Assembly: GCF_001006305.1 (NCBI RefSeq)
Contig: NZ_LBHJ01000018.1
Coordinates: 17,320-81,319, forward strand
Origin: Silvibacterium bohemicum
GTDB taxonomy: Bacteria > Acidobacteriota > Terriglobia > Terriglobales > Acidobacteriaceae
Length of the DNA: 64,000 bases
Reading direction: 5' to 3'
Each line of letters starts with the position of its first letter. Positions within the stretch are counted from its first letter, which is position 1. The translations under genes and the position numbers were made by a program. A model generated the notes under the pieces. The model had not been told where the DNA came from. It made no database searches and was given only the letters and a program-made list of their open reading frames with translations. Positions 15,881-25,370 of this stretch are shown piece by piece.

Positions 15881-17800
15881 TTAAGGCGTTATTGGCAATA
15901 TGACGTGGGACGGCCGTTCAGGAGAAGAATATATCCGCTGGATAGCAGAAATATAATCTTCGGGTTTCGCTTGATAGATACTCTGAACAAACCGCTGGGG
16001 ATTTCTGTCTATGACAGGAAACCAAGTTGATTGAACTTGCAACATGATTCGATGACCTTTCAGAAAGACATGATCGTGATCGCGCAAAGGGATTTCCCAC
16101 AGTTCAGGTTTATTTGCAATGATCGGCGCGGCATGCTCAAAGCTATTCAGATAGCGGCCCCGCCGAATTTCCATAGCAATGGGCAATTCGTAGCCATTCA
16201 TTGAATCAGCGTATGTCTGACGCTTATCTTGCCCTGATGAAGCTGTACTCTTTTGATTGCTCTGCGGGAAAATGTCGATCAACTTTACCACGAAGTCGGA
16301 GTCGGTACCTGAGCTCGAAGCGTAAAGCTCAGTTGTAATTTGTCCCGCTACAGTCAAATCATGTTCTAAGGGCTCGCTTACAAAACTGAGTACATCGGGG
16401 CGGTGATCTACAAAACGTTGATCTGCCATCTCCCAAGTAGGCCATCCCTCGCCTCCTATGAAGGTGGGTGATATCGGGCGCTGGCGGTAAGGAACAGGAT
16501 TGGATGGATCCGACACATATTCGCGAAACTCAGAAACATCTCCATGCGGAGGTGCAAAAGAGAGAGAGCCATCGGAATGAAGATACAGGTTAGTAGGGAC
16601 AGAAGACTTTGGAGGCCACTCAGAATAATGACGCCAACTGTTCGAACCCGTCTCGAAAATTGAGATTTTATTTACAGGTTTCTCCCCTTCTCCATGCAAA
16701 TAGTAGCGAAAAAAGGGAGCTTCAATTTCACGTCGGAATTCAGCAGAGGTGTCATGTTCACCGAATGGCAATAAACCGATATGCGTTCCGTCGCCCTGCC
16801 ACTGGCCATGGTACCAAGGTCCGGCTACCATAAAATCAGTATCGTTAGAACCTAGTTCCTCTACGTGCCGAAAGAGCTTCCAAGGTCCCCAGGGGTCTTC
16901 TTGATCCCAGAAACCCGCAACGTTCAGGTTGGGTATTTTGGAATGGCTAAGTTGGCCTAGCCACGCCTGTCGTTTCCAAAAATCGTCGTAGTCAGGATGC
17001 GTCACTATATCATTCCAGAACGACAGCGTTGAATGCAGATATTTAGCGTTTGCATTACTCAATGCACCAAGTTTTATATACCACTCGTAAGTATCGTATT
17101 CGTCAAAGTCGAAGATCGAGTTCTTATTCCGATCTGTCTCTTCTAATATCGAGTACTCGAATGCATAGCTCTCCCTCAAAGCTCCATAGCGGTGCGTATC
17201 ATCATTCATCCATTGATCCACCGAGGCAGCTTGCTCGCTGATCGCCTTTAGAGCCGGATGGGGATGCAATAATGACAAAGCGGCTGTTAGTCCTTCATAG
17301 GAAACGCCATACATCCCAACTTGACCGTTATTGTTGGGAACATTCTTCACGAGCCAGTCGATTGTGTCATAGGCATCATCCGTCTCATTGGGACCGCCAT
17401 GACCCGTGGGGTCATATCGGGAGGTTATATCGAATATGCCCTCAGAACCGAAGCGGCCTCGTATATTCTGCCAAACAAAGATATATCCGTCGGCTGCTAG
17501 TTCCCTCCAGCTATTCCGATCACGTCTTTCTCCGTTCAAGACCGCATTAAATGACTTTTCCGTAGGGATTCCGTACGGTGTACGAGTAAGTAAAATTGGA
17601 AGCGCTCTAGGATCTCTAAAAGATCGGATGACAATAGTCTGTAGACGCACGCCATCGTGCATAGGAATCATGAATTCCTGTGCAGTGTAAGACACACTTT
17701 CAGAGGCAAGTGATGGCGATATGTATGCGTCTGATGCTACCGGAACAAACAACGCTATAATAATTAGCCAATAGAATTTTATTTTCTCTCTATCAAACAT
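15881..17800 (-). CDS. CocE/NonD family hydrolase (S15-type acylase/esterase), exported
   Basis: The 639-residue protein starts with a signal segment (FYWLIIIALFVPVA). The alpha/beta hydrolase domain carries the nucleophile elbow GMYGVSYEGL (Ser near 165), the acid Asp in FWDQEDPWG (near 302) and the base His in GPWYHGQW (near 328). A helical cap lies between, and a C-terminal jelly-roll (PepX_C) from about 410 includes LTVAGQITTELYASSSGTDS. The layout matches alpha-amino-acid ester hydrolases and cocaine esterase-like enzymes, which cleave esters or amides with small amino acyl groups. Neighbours (P450, amidohydrolase, amino-acid permease) suggest a pathway for breaking down or altering an amino-acid-linked compound. 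A decayed paralogue fragment lies at 11992-12276. Confidence 0.9.
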   Translation of the reverse strand: MFDREKIKFYWLIIIALFVPVASDAYISPSLASESVSYTAQEFMIPMHDGVRLQTIVIRSFRDPRALPILLTRTPYGIPTEKSFNAVLNGERRDRNSWRELAADGYIFVWQNIRGRFGSEGIFDITSRYDPTGHGGPNETDDAYDTIDWLVKNVPNNNGQVGMYGVSYEGLTAALSLLHPHPALKAISEQAASVDQWMNDDTHRYGALRESYAFEYSILEETDRNKNSIFDFDEYDTYEWYIKLGALSNANAKYLHSTLSFWNDIVTHPDYDDFWKRQAWLGQLSHSKIPNLNVAGFWDQEDPWGPWKLFRHVEELGSNDTDFMVAGPWYHGQWQGDGTHIGLLPFGEHDTSAEFRREIEAPFFRYYLHGEGEKPVNKISIFETGSNSWRHYSEWPPKSSVPTNLYLHSDGSLSFAPPHGDVSEFREYVSDPSNPVPYRQRPISPTFIGGEGWPTWEMADQRFVDHRPDVLSFVSEPLEHDLTVAGQITTELYASSSGTDSDFVVKLIDIFPQSNQKSTASSGQDKRQTYADSMNGYELPIAMEIRRGRYLNSFEHAAPIIANKPELWEIPLRDHDHVFLKGHRIMLQVQSTWFPVIDRNPQRFVQSIYQAKPEDYISAIQRIYSSPERPSHVILPITP

Positions 17801-17963
17801 ATCTACCTCAAGCCCAATAATCTTGGGCGGTCATAACAATTCCCGTAAACAGGATCTGCGATAATGTACGATCTCCCATCGCCGCAGGTACATACGTGCC
17901 TTATAAGGAGTCGAGGTCACCATCATCAATGGTGATAGCGCCCGAAAGAGAAATGCCGTTCTG

Positions 17964-19193
17964 TTAGCGCAGGTTCAATGGAAATGATTTGAAACCCCGC
18001 AGCGCATAATTTGGAGCCCACTGAGGACGCTTGTTAGCAAAGCTCATCTTGGGGAAGCGTTGAGCTAGCTTAAGAATGGCCGTCTGCGCTTCCAAGCGGG
18101 CGATCTGATTTCCGATACAAAAATGTGGACCAGCACCGAATGCTAAATGCGAATTATTCGCTCGAGTCGGATCAAATATATCCGGATTCCCAAACTGTTT
18201 TGGATCGCGATTTGCCGCACCAAGCATGAGTAATATGGGCTCGCCAGCGCAAACGTTGGTCCCTTCGATCTCAAGATCCTCCTTGGCCAGACGTGTGATA
18301 AATTGCACAGGGCTCTGATAGCGAAGAAGTTCTTCGACGCAGCTTCGAATCAAATCTGGCTTGGCGCACAACCGCTGGAGCTCATCTGGATATTGCAGCA
18401 GCGTGTAGATTCCATTTCCGATCAAATTTCGTGTGGTCTCGTGGCCCCCGAACAGGAGCATCGCACACTGCGCATACAATTCATCTTCTGTCAGCATCTC
18501 CCCATCTGCTTCTATCTGGAGAAGCAAGCTGATCAGGTCTGTTCCCGGATTGGATCGACGCTTGGCGACAACCCCGCGGAAGAATTCGGTTAGCGAAAGC
18601 AGCGCATCCTGGGCAGCGGTGCATTGCTCAAGTGTTCGCTGAGGATTTCCGATCATTATTGCGATGGCATCAGACCATCGGATGAGGTCCTTGTGCATTG
18701 ATTCCGGGATATCAAGTAAATGGGCGATTACCTTTACGGGAAGAGGATGAGCAAATTGGCTCATGAACTCGATTTCCGATTCGTCGGTGAGTGCATCTAG
18801 CATCTCGTCCGCGATTGCCTCGATGCGAGGACGAAGGAGTTCCGCCACGGCAGGCGAAAATCCCTTATTCATTAATTTGCGTAAACGCGAGTGCTCAGGG
18901 GGGTCCATGAAGAGCAACCAAAGCCCAAGCATTTTGACAAGTATCGAATAGTTCGATCGGTATTCTTCGGGGATGGCGCGCATAAAAGCGCCGGTACGCT
19001 TGGAGGAGAATCGCGGATCCCTTAGCAAAGAATATACCAATGGGTAGGAGAAGGCAGCTTGCAAACCCGTCCCAATATCCACGAAATGGATTGATCCTTC
19101 GGCCAAAAATTGTCGGTAGGCCGTGTATGGATCATCCAGGAACCCATCGACAACGATCTTCTTTGGTGAAGGCTTAATAGCTTCTGCTGACAT
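17964..19193 (-). CDS. Cytochrome P450
   Basis: The protein has 409 residues, the usual length for soluble bacterial P450s. The I-helix oxygen-binding motif is GGHETTRN (near 251), the K-helix ExxR is EELLR in SCVEELLRYQSP, and the heme loop is FGAGPHFCIGNQIAR with the ligand Cys near 358. ATG 19193 is chosen because AGGAGAT lies 4 nt upstream; the longer frame to 19244 lacks such a site. It catalyses heme-dependent oxygenation of an unknown substrate and needs ferredoxin partners, none of which are encoded nearby. The sequence resembles CYP107-like hydroxylases in general form only. It probably acts in the cytoplasm with the neighbouring hydrolases. Confidence 0.93.
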   Translation of the reverse strand: MSAEAIKPSPKKIVVDGFLDDPYTAYRQFLAEGSIHFVDIGTGLQAAFSYPLVYSLLRDPRFSSKRTGAFMRAIPEEYRSNYSILVKMLGLWLLFMDPPEHSRLRKLMNKGFSPAVAELLRPRIEAIADEMLDALTDESEIEFMSQFAHPLPVKVIAHLLDIPESMHKDLIRWSDAIAIMIGNPQRTLEQCTAAQDALLSLTEFFRGVVAKRRSNPGTDLISLLLQIEADGEMLTEDELYAQCAMLLFGGHETTRNLIGNGIYTLLQYPDELQRLCAKPDLIRSCVEELLRYQSPVQFITRLAKEDLEIEGTNVCAGEPILLMLGAANRDPKQFGNPDIFDPTRANNSHLAFGAGPHFCIGNQIARLEAQTAILKLAQRFPKMSFANKRPQWAPNYALRGFKSFPLNLR

Positions 19194-19493
19194 GCAAATC
19201 TCCTGAAGGTGTTTCGCCTGACCAATGATGCGATACGAAAACATCCACTAAACATCTCTCGACGATGGCTCGATAGGAGACGGATTGTTCGTTTATTAAG
19301 GTCGGTTAGGGACCATCTTCAACGTGGCTAATCAGACCAATGTTGAGTGACGTATTGCTTCGACCTTTTCAAGACCTTCGAGCTCGACGCTTTCACGACT
19401 TATTCGTTCCACTTTGTTTGCGCGCTATGTGCCCCATAGAAAGATATGAATATTTCAAGGGCAGGAACCTCAAGCATCTTGAAGGTCGCAATG

Positions 19494-21020
19494 CTATCTC
19501 AAACCCGCTTCTCCCTTGACGGCCTCGAACAAACGCTCAGAGTCATAACCTAGTCCCTTCTTGAAAACAAGCTCGGGCTTACGGATAACTGAAGAGTCAT
19601 GTTCGAAATCTCCGTCCAACAGAAGGAGATCGGCTTGCATTCCAACTGCGACTCTGCCGATTGCATTTTGTTTGCCAAGATACGTGGCAGCATTGCTTGT
19701 ATATATTTTCACTGCTTCTGCGGGTGAAAAACCTGTTTTAATTAGAAGTTCCATCTCCCGCTGATCGCCAAATCCAGGAAGAACGCCGCCAAAACCTGTC
19801 GGATCACAGCCAGCCATCAACAATCCGCCCTGCCGTACGAACTCTTGTTCAAACTCCATCTCTATGCGTAAAAGCTGTTCAGATCGCGAGCCATCTTTGC
19901 GACTTTCATTGAAGTTTCGGCCCTTCATGTAGCTCTCCCAAGAGGCTGCCGCCATTGCATCGTGGCTGGTCCTAAGCGATTCGAGTGGAGGCTCGTCCGC
20001 GATCTCCATTTCAAATATGTCCAATGTTGAAGTAACGGCTACATGATGCTCCACCAAGGTACGAATCATCTTGAGCACTCGTGGATCTCTCATTTCGAGC
20101 GACTGCTCCATTTCGCGTGCTGATGCTTCAAAGTCAGGGCACACATCCGCCTGTTTCTTCGAATAGAACTCTGTATCGACAATGATTCCATGCTCGAGAT
20201 TGTCAATTCCCATTTCAGCCGCTTCCGAAAATCCTACAGAACATAGGTGACCTGTGATCTTAGCTCCGAATTGATGTGCTGTATCGATTGAGGCTTTTAG
20301 CTCCGAAGGAGTGATATGCATGTAGGCTTTGAATGATGTGACACCCTCTTCGTGCCAATACATTACTGTTCTTTTTGCATCTTCCGGTCCACTAAGTTCA
20401 TGGTTGGGAATCTGTAGAGTAGGCGATCCTTCCAGGTATGGCCCCGTGACGTCAAGATCAGGTCCGGCCTCACGCCCCTTTTCTATTGCTTGCCTCAAAT
20501 TCAAGTCCAAGTACGGGTTTATCGATCCAGCCGTACGTGCCGTAGTGATTCCCGCCGCGAGGTAAAGCATCGGGCCTGAATCGCCTTGTTCGGAATACAT
20601 GGCGATCTGTCCGCGGAAGCCCCCAGCGGTCGGATAAAACAGATGTTCATGCATTCCGATCAGACCGGGGAGCAACGTTTTTCCCTTTTCGTTGAGAATC
20701 TTAGTCCCGCTCGATGGAACGACATCTCGGCTCGAACCAACGGCAACAATCTTGTCGTGATCGATCACGATAGTTTGATCGTATCTGGGCGGCCCTCCGC
20801 TACCGTCGAATAGAGTTACATGTTCTAGTGCGATCTTCGGTCCAGGCTCGCGTACCATAGCGTCCGCGCGTACTGGGCCGATCAGACGATTCGTCGATTC
20901 GGGAAATAGGGGAGAAGATGAAACCTGAGTCTGAGAGTAGGATTGATGTGTGATAAATAACGAGATATAGAACAACAACTGGATCGGTAATTTATGACTT
21001 GGTATTTTAGAACTGCGCAT
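19494..21020 (-). CDS. Exported amidohydrolase-family protein
   Basis: The 508-residue protein has a signal segment (LPIQLLFYISLFITHQ). The metal-dependent TIM-barrel amidohydrolase fold shows the metal-binding HxH in GMHEHLF (near 123), further His residues in KITGHLCSVGF and NLEHGIIV, and the last metal Asp in MAGCDPTGFGG. The C-terminal beta sandwich includes IGRVAVGMQADLLLLDG. Members near this sequence hydrolyse imides, dipeptides or phosphotriesters (imidazolonepropionase-like, Xaa-Pro dipeptidase-like). Substrate is unknown, but the adjacent amino-acid permease and CocE-type hydrolase suggest an amino-acid derivative. It is separated by 130 bp from the permease gene upstream and probably co-transcribed. 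Confidence 0.88.
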   Translation of the reverse strand: MRSSKIPSHKLPIQLLFYISLFITHQSYSQTQVSSSPLFPESTNRLIGPVRADAMVREPGPKIALEHVTLFDGSGGPPRYDQTIVIDHDKIVAVGSSRDVVPSSGTKILNEKGKTLLPGLIGMHEHLFYPTAGGFRGQIAMYSEQGDSGPMLYLAAGITTARTAGSINPYLDLNLRQAIEKGREAGPDLDVTGPYLEGSPTLQIPNHELSGPEDAKRTVMYWHEEGVTSFKAYMHITPSELKASIDTAHQFGAKITGHLCSVGFSEAAEMGIDNLEHGIIVDTEFYSKKQADVCPDFEASAREMEQSLEMRDPRVLKMIRTLVEHHVAVTSTLDIFEMEIADEPPLESLRTSHDAMAAASWESYMKGRNFNESRKDGSRSEQLLRIEMEFEQEFVRQGGLLMAGCDPTGFGGVLPGFGDQREMELLIKTGFSPAEAVKIYTSNAATYLGKQNAIGRVAVGMQADLLLLDGDFEHDSSVIRKPELVFKKGLGYDSERLFEAVKGEAGLR

Positions 21021-21150
21021 TAGATTCTCCGAGATATCTAGATAGTGTTGTTAGGCCGTTTCTGCTTCCTATCGCATCTGATCAGGCTGGTTCCTTGCTG
21101 CACGACACACAAGGGCGACACCACAATCTTTGCCGTGTCTCGACATAGAC

Positions 21151-22503
21151 TCAAGCTGTCGGCACATCCGCCGAGGGATCTAACAGACCTGATTTGCTGA
21201 AAACATTCTTCAATACGCCCAATAACATCCAGCCAATTACGAGATAGGGCCAAAGATTACCTGGCCGACTCGGCACTGGATACAGGCTGTTGTATAACGG
21301 CCAAAGAAGAAGTATTGTTCCTGCCAGACCAAGAACAATCCATCCAACATGTCGACGGCGAAATGCCTCTGCTGTCTCGGCGGCTGTCATCGAGAGATAC
21401 ACAAGAATGAGGGATAAGATTCCAATGGTCACCACGCTACCGCCAAACACTATAGGTCCGACCTTAATGCCCCACAATAAAAGAGCTGCAATGCTTGAAC
21501 CGCTAACTGCCAATAGAGCTCTCGCTGGAGTACTGTTCTTGGGATGTAGAACTGCAAGCCAAGGTACTCCTCCGGCCGGCGCAAGAGTATAGAGCATACG
21601 CGCCGCTGCCGACAAGGAGCCGATCACACAAGCAAAGGCACTCGTCGCTGTGGCCAAGTCAATGCATTCCGCAAATTGTCGAGAGACGAACCGATTTGAC
21701 AGATCACTAAGAGGTGCTTCTGCCTGAGCCAAAGTCTGGATATGGTCTATTCCATAGCCAACCACTTGGGCATACATCACTATGACATACAAAATGCCGG
21801 ACAAGACCAAGGTTCCAATGATGGCTAAAGGAATAACCCGCTTTGGGTCCCTTGTTTCTTCTCCTAGAGTGGCTGCACCCTCAAAACCCGAAAATGAGAG
21901 GATCGCGAAGATCATACCGTAGCCAATTCCCGACCAAGCATGGAAGTTGTTTGGGTGAAACGGAACCCTTGAAAGGGGCACTCTCATCAGGATGCGGATG
22001 GCTAGAAACAGAATGGAACAGACCGAGAGCATTTCAAGACCAAGCATGACTCTCGTCGCGATCCGAGCATCGTTCCACGTCAACCAGAGACAGACGAGCA
22101 TTCCTAGTGCGCTTATGTATAGCCACAGATGGGGGCTTTGGATTCCCCATTCAGCGAAAAATGCCGCAACAAAGTTACCGACCATTGCCGCTGCCCCCGC
22201 AGTAAGCATGAAATAGGTCAGGAGAAGCGCCCACCCAGACATGAATCCGCATCGAGGTCCAAACGTGTGTCCCACGTATGCATAAACTGAGCCCGAATTG
22301 CTAACACGTCGCGCGAATGCAACAAAGCAAAAGCCAACGATTATCATAGCGAAAGCGCCGAATACAAAGGATAAAGGAGCAAACACTCCAGCAGCGCCAA
22401 CAGCTAACGTAGTACTAAAAGCCATTGCCATGGTTGGTGCGATTACTGAAAGCGAAAGTCCGAAAGCTTCAAGTAAACCTAAATCACGTCTAAGCTTAAT
22501 CAT
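21151..22503 (-). CDS. APC-family amino acid permease
   Basis: This 450-residue protein has about twelve membrane segments. The first transmembrane helix has the APC signature around LGLLEAFGLSLSVIAPTMAM, and the FSGFEGAATLGEETRDPKRV stretch between helices 6 and 7 is typical of amino acid-polyamine-organocation transporters. It imports amino acids or similar amines using ion gradients. The order permease, amidohydrolase, P450, CocE hydrolase on one strand suggests uptake followed by processing. The start MIKLRRDLGLLEAF fits the family N-terminus. A run ending PSADVPTA closes the protein. The substrate cannot be derived from sequence alone. Confidence 0.9.
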   Translation of the reverse strand: MIKLRRDLGLLEAFGLSLSVIAPTMAMAFSTTLAVGAAGVFAPLSFVFGAFAMIIVGFCFVAFARRVSNSGSVYAYVGHTFGPRCGFMSGWALLLTYFMLTAGAAAMVGNFVAAFFAEWGIQSPHLWLYISALGMLVCLWLTWNDARIATRVMLGLEMLSVCSILFLAIRILMRVPLSRVPFHPNNFHAWSGIGYGMIFAILSFSGFEGAATLGEETRDPKRVIPLAIIGTLVLSGILYVIVMYAQVVGYGIDHIQTLAQAEAPLSDLSNRFVSRQFAECIDLATATSAFACVIGSLSAAARMLYTLAPAGGVPWLAVLHPKNSTPARALLAVSGSSIAALLLWGIKVGPIVFGGSVVTIGILSLILVYLSMTAAETAEAFRRRHVGWIVLGLAGTILLLWPLYNSLYPVPSRPGNLWPYLVIGWMLLGVLKNVFSKSGLLDPSADVPTA

Positions 22504-22602
22504 TAACTGTCTCTCACGTTAACCAGAACTATGCATTTATTGGTCGCTTATAAGTTCCGCATTAATAATTAATAAATGATGGGGCGGAGCAGGTTGGAAT
22601 CT

Positions 22603-23481
22603 TCAGAAATGGACAGACGGTATATACGCTCCGTTGGGGGGAATATAAGAGCCGATGGTCATGTGGGTATAGGGGATGATTACTCGCATCCCGTTCTCCA
22701 GACACCAATGGAACAACTCTCGATTGCGCGTGGGAATGAAGATTCCAGTGCCATCGATCCTGTCAGCATGGGAGAGCAAAGCTTGCATTTCTAGGGCGGA
22801 TTCACATACGGCATGAGCTAGATATCCGAATCCTGAGGCATATCCAGCAATTCGGTCTTTATGTTCGACGACCAGAGCGTCCTTCCGCTCTATAGCGGCC
22901 TTTAGCTCAATGGAGCGATCAAAGCCATATACCTTGCGACAGATATTGTTCGCTGCGGCCAGATCGGCTGGTACAGCGACGCGGACTCTGCGATCAGGGA
23001 TAATAGCCCGCGGTTCTATGGGCAGGCCAGCCATGACAGCCATGGGTTCTTGAACGGCAAAACCTAACTTTGCATATAAGGAGAGTGATTGAACATTGAA
23101 GGATGCCTGCATGAGGCGAATCCCCATCGACGAACGCTGCCGGGCTTTGTCCAAAGCCGCTATCATCAACATTCGCCCGATTCCACCGAACTGAGCATCT
23201 GGGCCCACGGAAATCGGCCCGATACCTATAATTTCAGTTCGCTCGTCGAGAAAGACGCTGCCGATTACACGCCCGTCCATTTCAGCCACAAGAAATTGAA
23301 AGTTCTGATCCAGAAACAGCAGATGGAGAAGATGCTTACCATCCTCTAATGTTGGCACCTCAGAAGGAAAGCCATGTTGGCTATTCACCATCGAGAATGC
23401 TTGATGGAAGATGGAACTGCAAATATCGACATCGTGCGCGCTACCCCTTCGTATTGACAGTCCTTCTGCAACAAGTGTCAT
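22603..23481 (-). CDS. GNAT-family N-acetyltransferase (tandem GNAT fold)
   Basis: The protein has 292 residues, long enough for two GNAT domains. The first (about 8-145) contains ISVGPDAQFGGIGRMLMIAA, corresponding to the acetyl-CoA pyrophosphate loop (Q/R-x-x-G-x-G/A), and LYAKLGFAVQEPM. The second (about 160-285) is weaker and has LVVEHKDRIAGYASGFGY but no clear CoA loop, as usual in tandem GNATs. It transfers acetyl from acetyl-CoA to an amine; the substrate is unknown. A 5' relic of a close paralogue lies at 10415-10486 and shares the promoter region. It is preceded by the TTGACAG-containing region repeated there. Confidence 0.82.
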   Translation of the reverse strand: MTLVAEGLSIRRGSAHDVDICSSIFHQAFSMVNSQHGFPSEVPTLEDGKHLLHLLFLDQNFQFLVAEMDGRVIGSVFLDERTEIIGIGPISVGPDAQFGGIGRMLMIAALDKARQRSSMGIRLMQASFNVQSLSLYAKLGFAVQEPMAVMAGLPIEPRAIIPDRRVRVAVPADLAAANNICRKVYGFDRSIELKAAIERKDALVVEHKDRIAGYASGFGYLAHAVCESALEMQALLSHADRIDGTGIFIPTRNRELFHWCLENGMRVIIPYTHMTIGSYIPPNGAYIPSVHF

Positions 23482-23705
23482 TTCACTTCCTCTTCCGTTC
23501 GTTGTTGGTCATGGTCCATATCCTACTGATCAACCAGATATCGTAGCGGGTATTCTTGCCCGTGCGAGAGTGGCCATATGTAGCCGATCCTTTGAACTGA
23601 TTGCTCAATAGAGTCGTCTGCCTTGGCGTTAGTACGGGTCACCTGCCGCCTTATAGTTCAGCGTTAGAAGCTAGTTGAGTTTCTGAAGTGGTAGCGGGAA
23701 ACATT

Positions 23706-25235
23706 CTACATGTGATGAAAGGTTTGTATATCACCAGGGCCGATGCGCTCACCTGACAGCTTCAAACCTGGATAGCGTGTCAGATTGATCGTGATGGGTT
23801 GATGTTCGCTGAGCACGAAGGTTATAGGTGCATTGGGGTCTGAGGCCAGTGCAAAGCTGCCGTCTTTCTGTTTGAGCAGACGTTCAGGCATCTCATTGAG
23901 AGCTTCAATCATCAGTCGTCCGTTTTCTTGAAAGACGCGATATGTCTGCCGGTATTGGGAGAAGGATTCGTGGTAGGCGCCATTAATAACTTTCAATCGG
24001 TAAGTCCCGGTGAACTGGCTGCGCTCCGTCACTGTGGTCGGCTCATCAGACAAAAAATTATGCGAGATTTGGTTAGTCTGAAGGGCAACATCGGGAAGTC
24101 CGAGAGCTTTGCGGGCTACCGCCATTCCTATGTCGGCGGCGTTCTGGCCGGCCGTATTGCTGAGAACTACTACCGTCAAATCTTCTGCAGGGAATTCGTA
24201 AAGGCTGCCGCTGTAGCCGAGCAACGATCCATTCTGGCCGATGCTGCGGTGGCTATCTTCATGGTTGAGGACCAGTGCCAAACCATAATTCACATCGGGG
24301 TCATGGCCAGAAATGTGCAGACCAGAGGGATCTGCTGTACTCATCAATCGTAGCGTTTCGGGTCGCAGGAGCTTGCCTTGGCGAACTGCATGCCATACGC
24401 GATAAATATCCGTTACGTTGCTGCAATAGCGCAGGTCATAGCCGGCGGCAGCGCTATCCTCGGTGGCCGGAGTATAGCCGTTGGCAGACAAGTGGTAACC
24501 ATGAGAGAGTCCGTGAACCAGCGTGGAGTTGTTACATGGGATGATAGTCGTTGCTCCTGAGGGAACGAAAAGGTTTTGCTGCATGTATTCGTCATAAGTC
24601 TGTCCAGTAACCCGCTCAATGAGCATATCAAGGAGCTGAAAGTTTGAGATGGACCAGTCCCACTTTATCCCAGGCGGTGCAACCCATGGTCGTCCGGAGA
24701 AGAGCGCCATCATCTCATCCTCGGACTTTGGTACCTGGTAAGTGGACTCGAACTGATCTCCAAGATAATGATAGTCTACGATTCCAGATGTATGGTTGAG
24801 GAGTTCGCGGACAGTTATATGATGTCCCTGGAGGGGAAACTCTGGAATAAGGCGGGAGATGTCGTCGTCGAGGGATAGCTTACCTCGCTCAACCTGTTGC
24901 ATGATAGCTACCCCTTCAAAAGGGGCTATGGGTCCTACAACGTGATAAAAACTGTCTGCCTGGGTAGGGGCTTCAAGCGCTAAATCAGCAAAGCCATAAC
25001 CCTTATGAAGAATGATCTTGTCGCGCTGGACGACCAGAACGGAGGCGCCAACAACTCGTTCCTGAAGGATCACTCGGTTAGCGGCGGTGTCAAGATTTGC
25101 CTCCATTGTTTGGCCGGCCAAAGTAATGCTATAGGCCGAAACAAGAGCTATAAATGCAATGAACGATGTGGCAGATGGCATATGAAGACGAGTATCCTTT
25201 GCAAAAGACATACTGTAGAAAGCGTAAAGGGTCAC
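23706..25235 (-). CDS. Beta-lactamase-fold protein lacking the catalytic motifs (paralogue 1)
   Basis: The 509-residue protein has a signal segment (SFIAFIALVSAYSITLAG), a serine beta-lactamase/PBP4 fold (about 60-390) and a C-terminal lipocalin-like domain (about 410-505). Fold markers are strong: VERGKLSLDDDISRLIPEF, VRELLNHTSGIVDYHYL and LYEFPAEDLTVVVLSN. Where the catalytic S-x-x-K should stand just before the first marker, the sequence is VVGPIAPFEG (near 101), so both Ser and Lys are absent. The Y-x-N position reads SISN, and the H-x-G position reads GQNG. The same replacement in the neighbour paralogue suggests a conserved non-hydrolytic role (binding or regulation). The start could be the internal Met at MPSATSF near 25181. 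Confidence 0.85.
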   Translation of the reverse strand: MTLYAFYSMSFAKDTRLHMPSATSFIAFIALVSAYSITLAGQTMEANLDTAANRVILQERVVGASVLVVQRDKIILHKGYGFADLALEAPTQADSFYHVVGPIAPFEGVAIMQQVERGKLSLDDDISRLIPEFPLQGHHITVRELLNHTSGIVDYHYLGDQFESTYQVPKSEDEMMALFSGRPWVAPPGIKWDWSISNFQLLDMLIERVTGQTYDEYMQQNLFVPSGATTIIPCNNSTLVHGLSHGYHLSANGYTPATEDSAAAGYDLRYCSNVTDIYRVWHAVRQGKLLRPETLRLMSTADPSGLHISGHDPDVNYGLALVLNHEDSHRSIGQNGSLLGYSGSLYEFPAEDLTVVVLSNTAGQNAADIGMAVARKALGLPDVALQTNQISHNFLSDEPTTVTERSQFTGTYRLKVINGAYHESFSQYRQTYRVFQENGRLMIEALNEMPERLLKQKDGSFALASDPNAPITFVLSEHQPITINLTRYPGLKLSGERIGPGDIQTFHHM

Positions 25236-25370
25236 AGGGCGCCATTGATAAGTCGCTCTTGCCCATTACGTGCGGGACAAATAGCACGAAGCAATAGCAA
25301 TGATAAAGTGCCACAATAACAAACCATCAGTTAGACCAAGGCGCGATCTTGATGGGTTCTCTCATGGTGG

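Noticed and set aside
23706-25235. Calling this gene a beta-lactamase resistance enzyme
   Set aside because: The fold is present but SxxK and Y-x-N are missing, so antibiotic hydrolysis is not supported.
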